Assembly: GCA_028293265.1 (NCBI GenBank)
Contig: JAQGPB010000587.1
Location: 1 to 8,856, forward strand
Source of the DNA: Pedosphaera sp.
GTDB lineage: Bacteria > Verrucomicrobiota > Verrucomicrobiae > Limisphaerales > Pedosphaeraceae
Length of the DNA: 8,856 bases
Reading direction: 5' to 3'
This document shows positions 7,049 to 8,856 of the stretch, piece by piece. A program made the translations under genes and the position numbers. The notes below the pieces were generated by a model. That model was not told the DNA's origin. It searched no databases and saw only the letters and a list, made by a program, of their open reading frames with translations. Positions within the stretch are counted from its first letter, which is position 1. Every line of letters begins with the position of its first letter.

Positions 7049-8377
7049 TCACCACGATTTCAAAGCCCCCTGCACCTTGGATTCAGCATCAATCAGGAAA
7101 TTGGCGCTGTTCACGACCCGTTCCCCGGCTTGCAGGCCGCTCACCACCGCGTAATCCTCGCCGTATTTCCGGCCGAGTTCGACGAAGCGCGGCTCCAGCC
7201 GGCCTTCGCCTTTGTCCACGAAGACCACGTTGTGTTCACCGGTCGGCAATACCGCGCTTACCGGCACAGCCAGGCCTTCGCCCGCGTCGTTTTTCAAACT
7301 GACGTTCACGTACATGTCAGGCCGGAGCTTGAAATCAGGATTTTCAATGTCCACCCGCACCCGGATGGTGCGGCTCGCGTCGTTGATGAATGGATCAACG
7401 AGGGCGATCTTGCCGCTGAACTTCTCACCAGGATAGGAATCGGTGGTGATGATCACCTGGAGACCCTTTTTGAGCAGGGGCAGTTCATCCTGATAAAACT
7501 GGGCCCAGACCCAGACCACGGAAAGGTCCGCGACATCCACTAGATGGTCGCCCATCGAAACCCGGCGACCCTGATCCACCTGCAAGTTTTGCACCACGCC
7601 CTTGAACGGCGAGTAAAGCGTGAGGGTCTCCGCGGCCTCCCGCGATTGTTCGAGCTGCTGAATCTGCCCGGCGGTGATGTTCCAAAGGGACAGGCGGCGT
7701 TTGGCTGATTCGATGAGATTTTGCGTGCTCTGCTGGACGGCTTCGGCATGTGATTTTTGGGCCTCATCGCGCATCCGCAGCAGGTTCAGGAACTCCTGCT
7801 CCGTGGTCAGCAAGTCCGGGCTGTAGATCGTCAAAAGCGGTTGGTTCTTCTCCACTACGTCGCCGCGCGACGCGATTTCCAGCTTTTGCACGTAACCTTC
7901 GATGCGGCTCACAAAATCCCAATGCCGCTGTTTGTCGTATGTCACCGTGCCCACGGCGCGCAACGAGGATTGAAGCGGCTTTTTCTCAACCGCGGCATAG
8001 GTCACGCCGATCAACTGCTGCCGCGCCGTCGGGACGGTAAACTCGGTGGGATGCTCCTCCACCATTCCTTCATTTGTGCTTCCCTCCATGCCTTTCATGC
8101 CCGGCATTCCCGCCATGCCGGACATGTCCGTGCTTTTGGCGGATTGCCCGGTCTGCCCGCTCAGGGTGGCGGTTTTCTTTTTGACGGGCACCAATTCCAT
8201 CCCGCAAATGGGGCATTTCCCCGGAACCTTTGATTTCACGGACGGGTGCATGGTGCAGGTGTAATAGTCCACGTCGCTGTCAGCGCCGGTTTTCTTCTCG
8301 TCATGCGAGCAGGCGGTGAGGAACAAGGCGATCAGCCCCACCAAGGGAGCCAGCATAAGCAGATGTTTCAGTTTCAT
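7049..8377 (-). CDS. cusB: CusB-type periplasmic adaptor with N-terminal heavy-metal-binding domain
   Basis: 442 residues. It is the membrane-fusion (HlyD-family) subunit joining CusA to the outer-membrane channel. In order: lipoprotein signal peptide with lipobox LTAC (Cys23); a small heavy-metal-binding domain (about 38-66) with YYTCTMHP and CPICGM, giving Cys41, Met43, His44, Cys55, Cys58 and Met60; a methionine-rich linker MSGMAGMPGMKGMEG (85-99); then the adaptor core, with a barrel-sandwich half-motif GYVQKLEIASRGDVVEKNQP (161-180), a helical hairpin (about 185-250), the second half-motif (about 253-285), a beta-barrel (about 287-365) and the membrane-proximal domain (370-442). The ATG overlaps the cusC stop as ATGA (8374-8377), implying translational coupling; no good Shine-Dalgarno is visible. 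The metal-binding head could capture Cu(I)/Ag(I) and pass it to CusA, a role played by CusF and the CusB N-terminus in E. coli; that is inference. Confidence 0.95.
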   Translation of the reverse strand: MKLKHLLMLAPLVGLIALFLTACSHDEKKTGADSDVDYYTCTMHPSVKSKVPGKCPICGMELVPVKKKTATLSGQTGQSAKSTDMSGMAGMPGMKGMEGSTNEGMVEEHPTEFTVPTARQQLIGVTYAAVEKKPLQSSLRAVGTVTYDKQRHWDFVSRIEGYVQKLEIASRGDVVEKNQPLLTIYSPDLLTTEQEFLNLLRMRDEAQKSHAEAVQQSTQNLIESAKRRLSLWNITAGQIQQLEQSREAAETLTLYSPFKGVVQNLQVDQGRRVSMGDHLVDVADLSVVWVWAQFYQDELPLLKKGLQVIITTDSYPGEKFSGKIALVDPFINDASRTIRVRVDIENPDFKLRPDMYVNVSLKNDAGEGLAVPVSAVLPTGEHNVVFVDKGEGRLEPRFVELGRKYGEDYAVVSGLQAGERVVNSANFLIDAESKVQGALKSW

Positions 8378-8856
8378 TTGGAATCGTGTTGATGTTCAAT
8401 TGGTGAGGCTGCGGGTGCCAGCGGCGCTCCCACCAGGGCTTCCAGTTCGGCAAGGGCAATCTGGTAATGGGAAAGATGGTCCCAATACATGGATTCAACT
8501 TCCTGGACGGTTTGTTCCGCCGAAAGCAATTCGAGAAAACCCGCCCTGTCCGCCTCGTAACCCAGGCGTTTGGCGGTGACGGTTTGTTCCGCCAGGGGCA
8601 GCAGTTTGGTTTGGAACAGCTCCGTGTGATGATGGAAGGTTTCGACTTTTTTAAGCTGATCCCGGACCGCCCCCAGCGTCTCCAGGCGAACCGCCTCCAA
8701 TTCGTGCCGGGCGCTTTCAAGCATTTTTTCCTGCTCGCGGATGGCGGCCCTGTATTTGCCGCGATTGAACCAGGGGAGATTGATGGAAAAGCCCGCGCTG
8801 ATTTCGCTGATGGCCTGTGAAGCGCCGTTATAACGGTCGCTCTCCACGCGGAAGCT
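8374..8856 (-). CDS. cusC: CusC/TolC-family outer-membrane efflux channel, C-terminal part (truncated by window edge)
   Basis: The frame is open from 8856 to the TGA at 8376-8374, about 160 residues, and its beginning lies outside the window. The GTG at 8847 is internal, not the true start: in-frame SFR precedes it. The visible part has the TolC-family strand-turn SAGFSINLPWFNRGKY, in which LP-WFNRGK marks the transition from a beta strand of the barrel to the second helical repeat. Long amphipathic helices (KYRAAIREQEKMLESARHEL onward), a typical YEADRAGFLELLSAEQTV segment and the helix ending in ALAELEALVGAPL follow. The C-terminus is short and His-containing (IEHQHDSK). The product would form the trimeric outer-membrane duct for the CusBA pump. 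It is the first gene of the visible operon, so the operon promoter is not in this window. Confidence 0.9.
   Translation of the reverse strand, partial: SFRVESDRYNGASQAISEISAGFSINLPWFNRGKYRAAIREQEKMLESARHELEAVRLETLGAVRDQLKKVETFHHHTELFQTKLLPLAEQTVTAKRLGYEADRAGFLELLSAEQTVQEVESMYWDHLSHYQIALAELEALVGAPLAPAASPIEHQHDSK

Noticed and set aside
8374..8847. Treating the GTG at 8847 as the start of a small separate protein
   Set aside because: The frame stays open to the window edge and the content is the C-terminal half of a TolC-family channel, so it is a truncated larger gene.

Overview
The window comes from a Gram-negative bacterium with a fairly GC-rich chromosome. Support for Gram-negative: a three-part efflux pump with an outer-membrane component, a lipoprotein adaptor and Sec signal peptides. 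The batD-batE pair, together with two short palindromic intergenic repeats, resembles what is found in environmental Verrucomicrobia (Pedosphaera/Limisphaerales-like). That placement is an inference from gene content and repeat style, not from a marker gene.

Layout, left to right. (1) 55-687, minus strand: a complete FMN-dependent NADH-azoreductase/NAD(P)H-quinone oxidoreductase (AzoR family). (2) 688-989: a 302-base divergent intergenic region with a strong sigma70-type promoter candidate pointing right (815-843) and, in the presumed leader, a perfect 8-bp hairpin (874-892) that looks like a dispersed repeat unit. (3) 990-2885 and 2896-3735, plus strand: a two-gene unit encoding a BatD-like membrane protein and a BatE-like protein (TPR, two membrane helices, SH3-like domain). 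The start of batE lies inside a palindromic repeat followed by four degenerate 8-base tandem units. (4) 3722-8856, minus strand: a cusC-cusB-cusA operon for a Cu(I)/Ag(I) efflux pump, transcribed right to left. cusC is cut by the window edge, cusB overlaps it by 4 nt, and cusA follows cusB after 12 nt. batE and cusA are convergent and overlap by 14 nt at their 3' ends.

How the genes work together. CusA is the inner-membrane RND transporter. CusB is the periplasmic adaptor and carries extra metal-binding modules at its N-terminus. CusC is the outer-membrane channel. Together they would expel Cu(I)/Ag(I) from the periplasm. CusA has the methionine triad with the same spacing as E. coli CusA, which supports monovalent metal specificity. 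BatD and BatE belong to the Bat (Bacteroides aerotolerance) set, whose exact biochemistry is unclear. Here they stand without batA/batB, a MoxR ATPase or a DUF58 gene next to them. The azoreductase is probably an independent redox/quinone detoxification gene.

No RNA gene, CRISPR array, transposase or integrase was seen. No wholly new system is evident. The most unusual points are the repeat forming the N-terminal coding region of batE, the Gly/Ala/Met-rich insert in CusA, and the metal-binding head on CusB.
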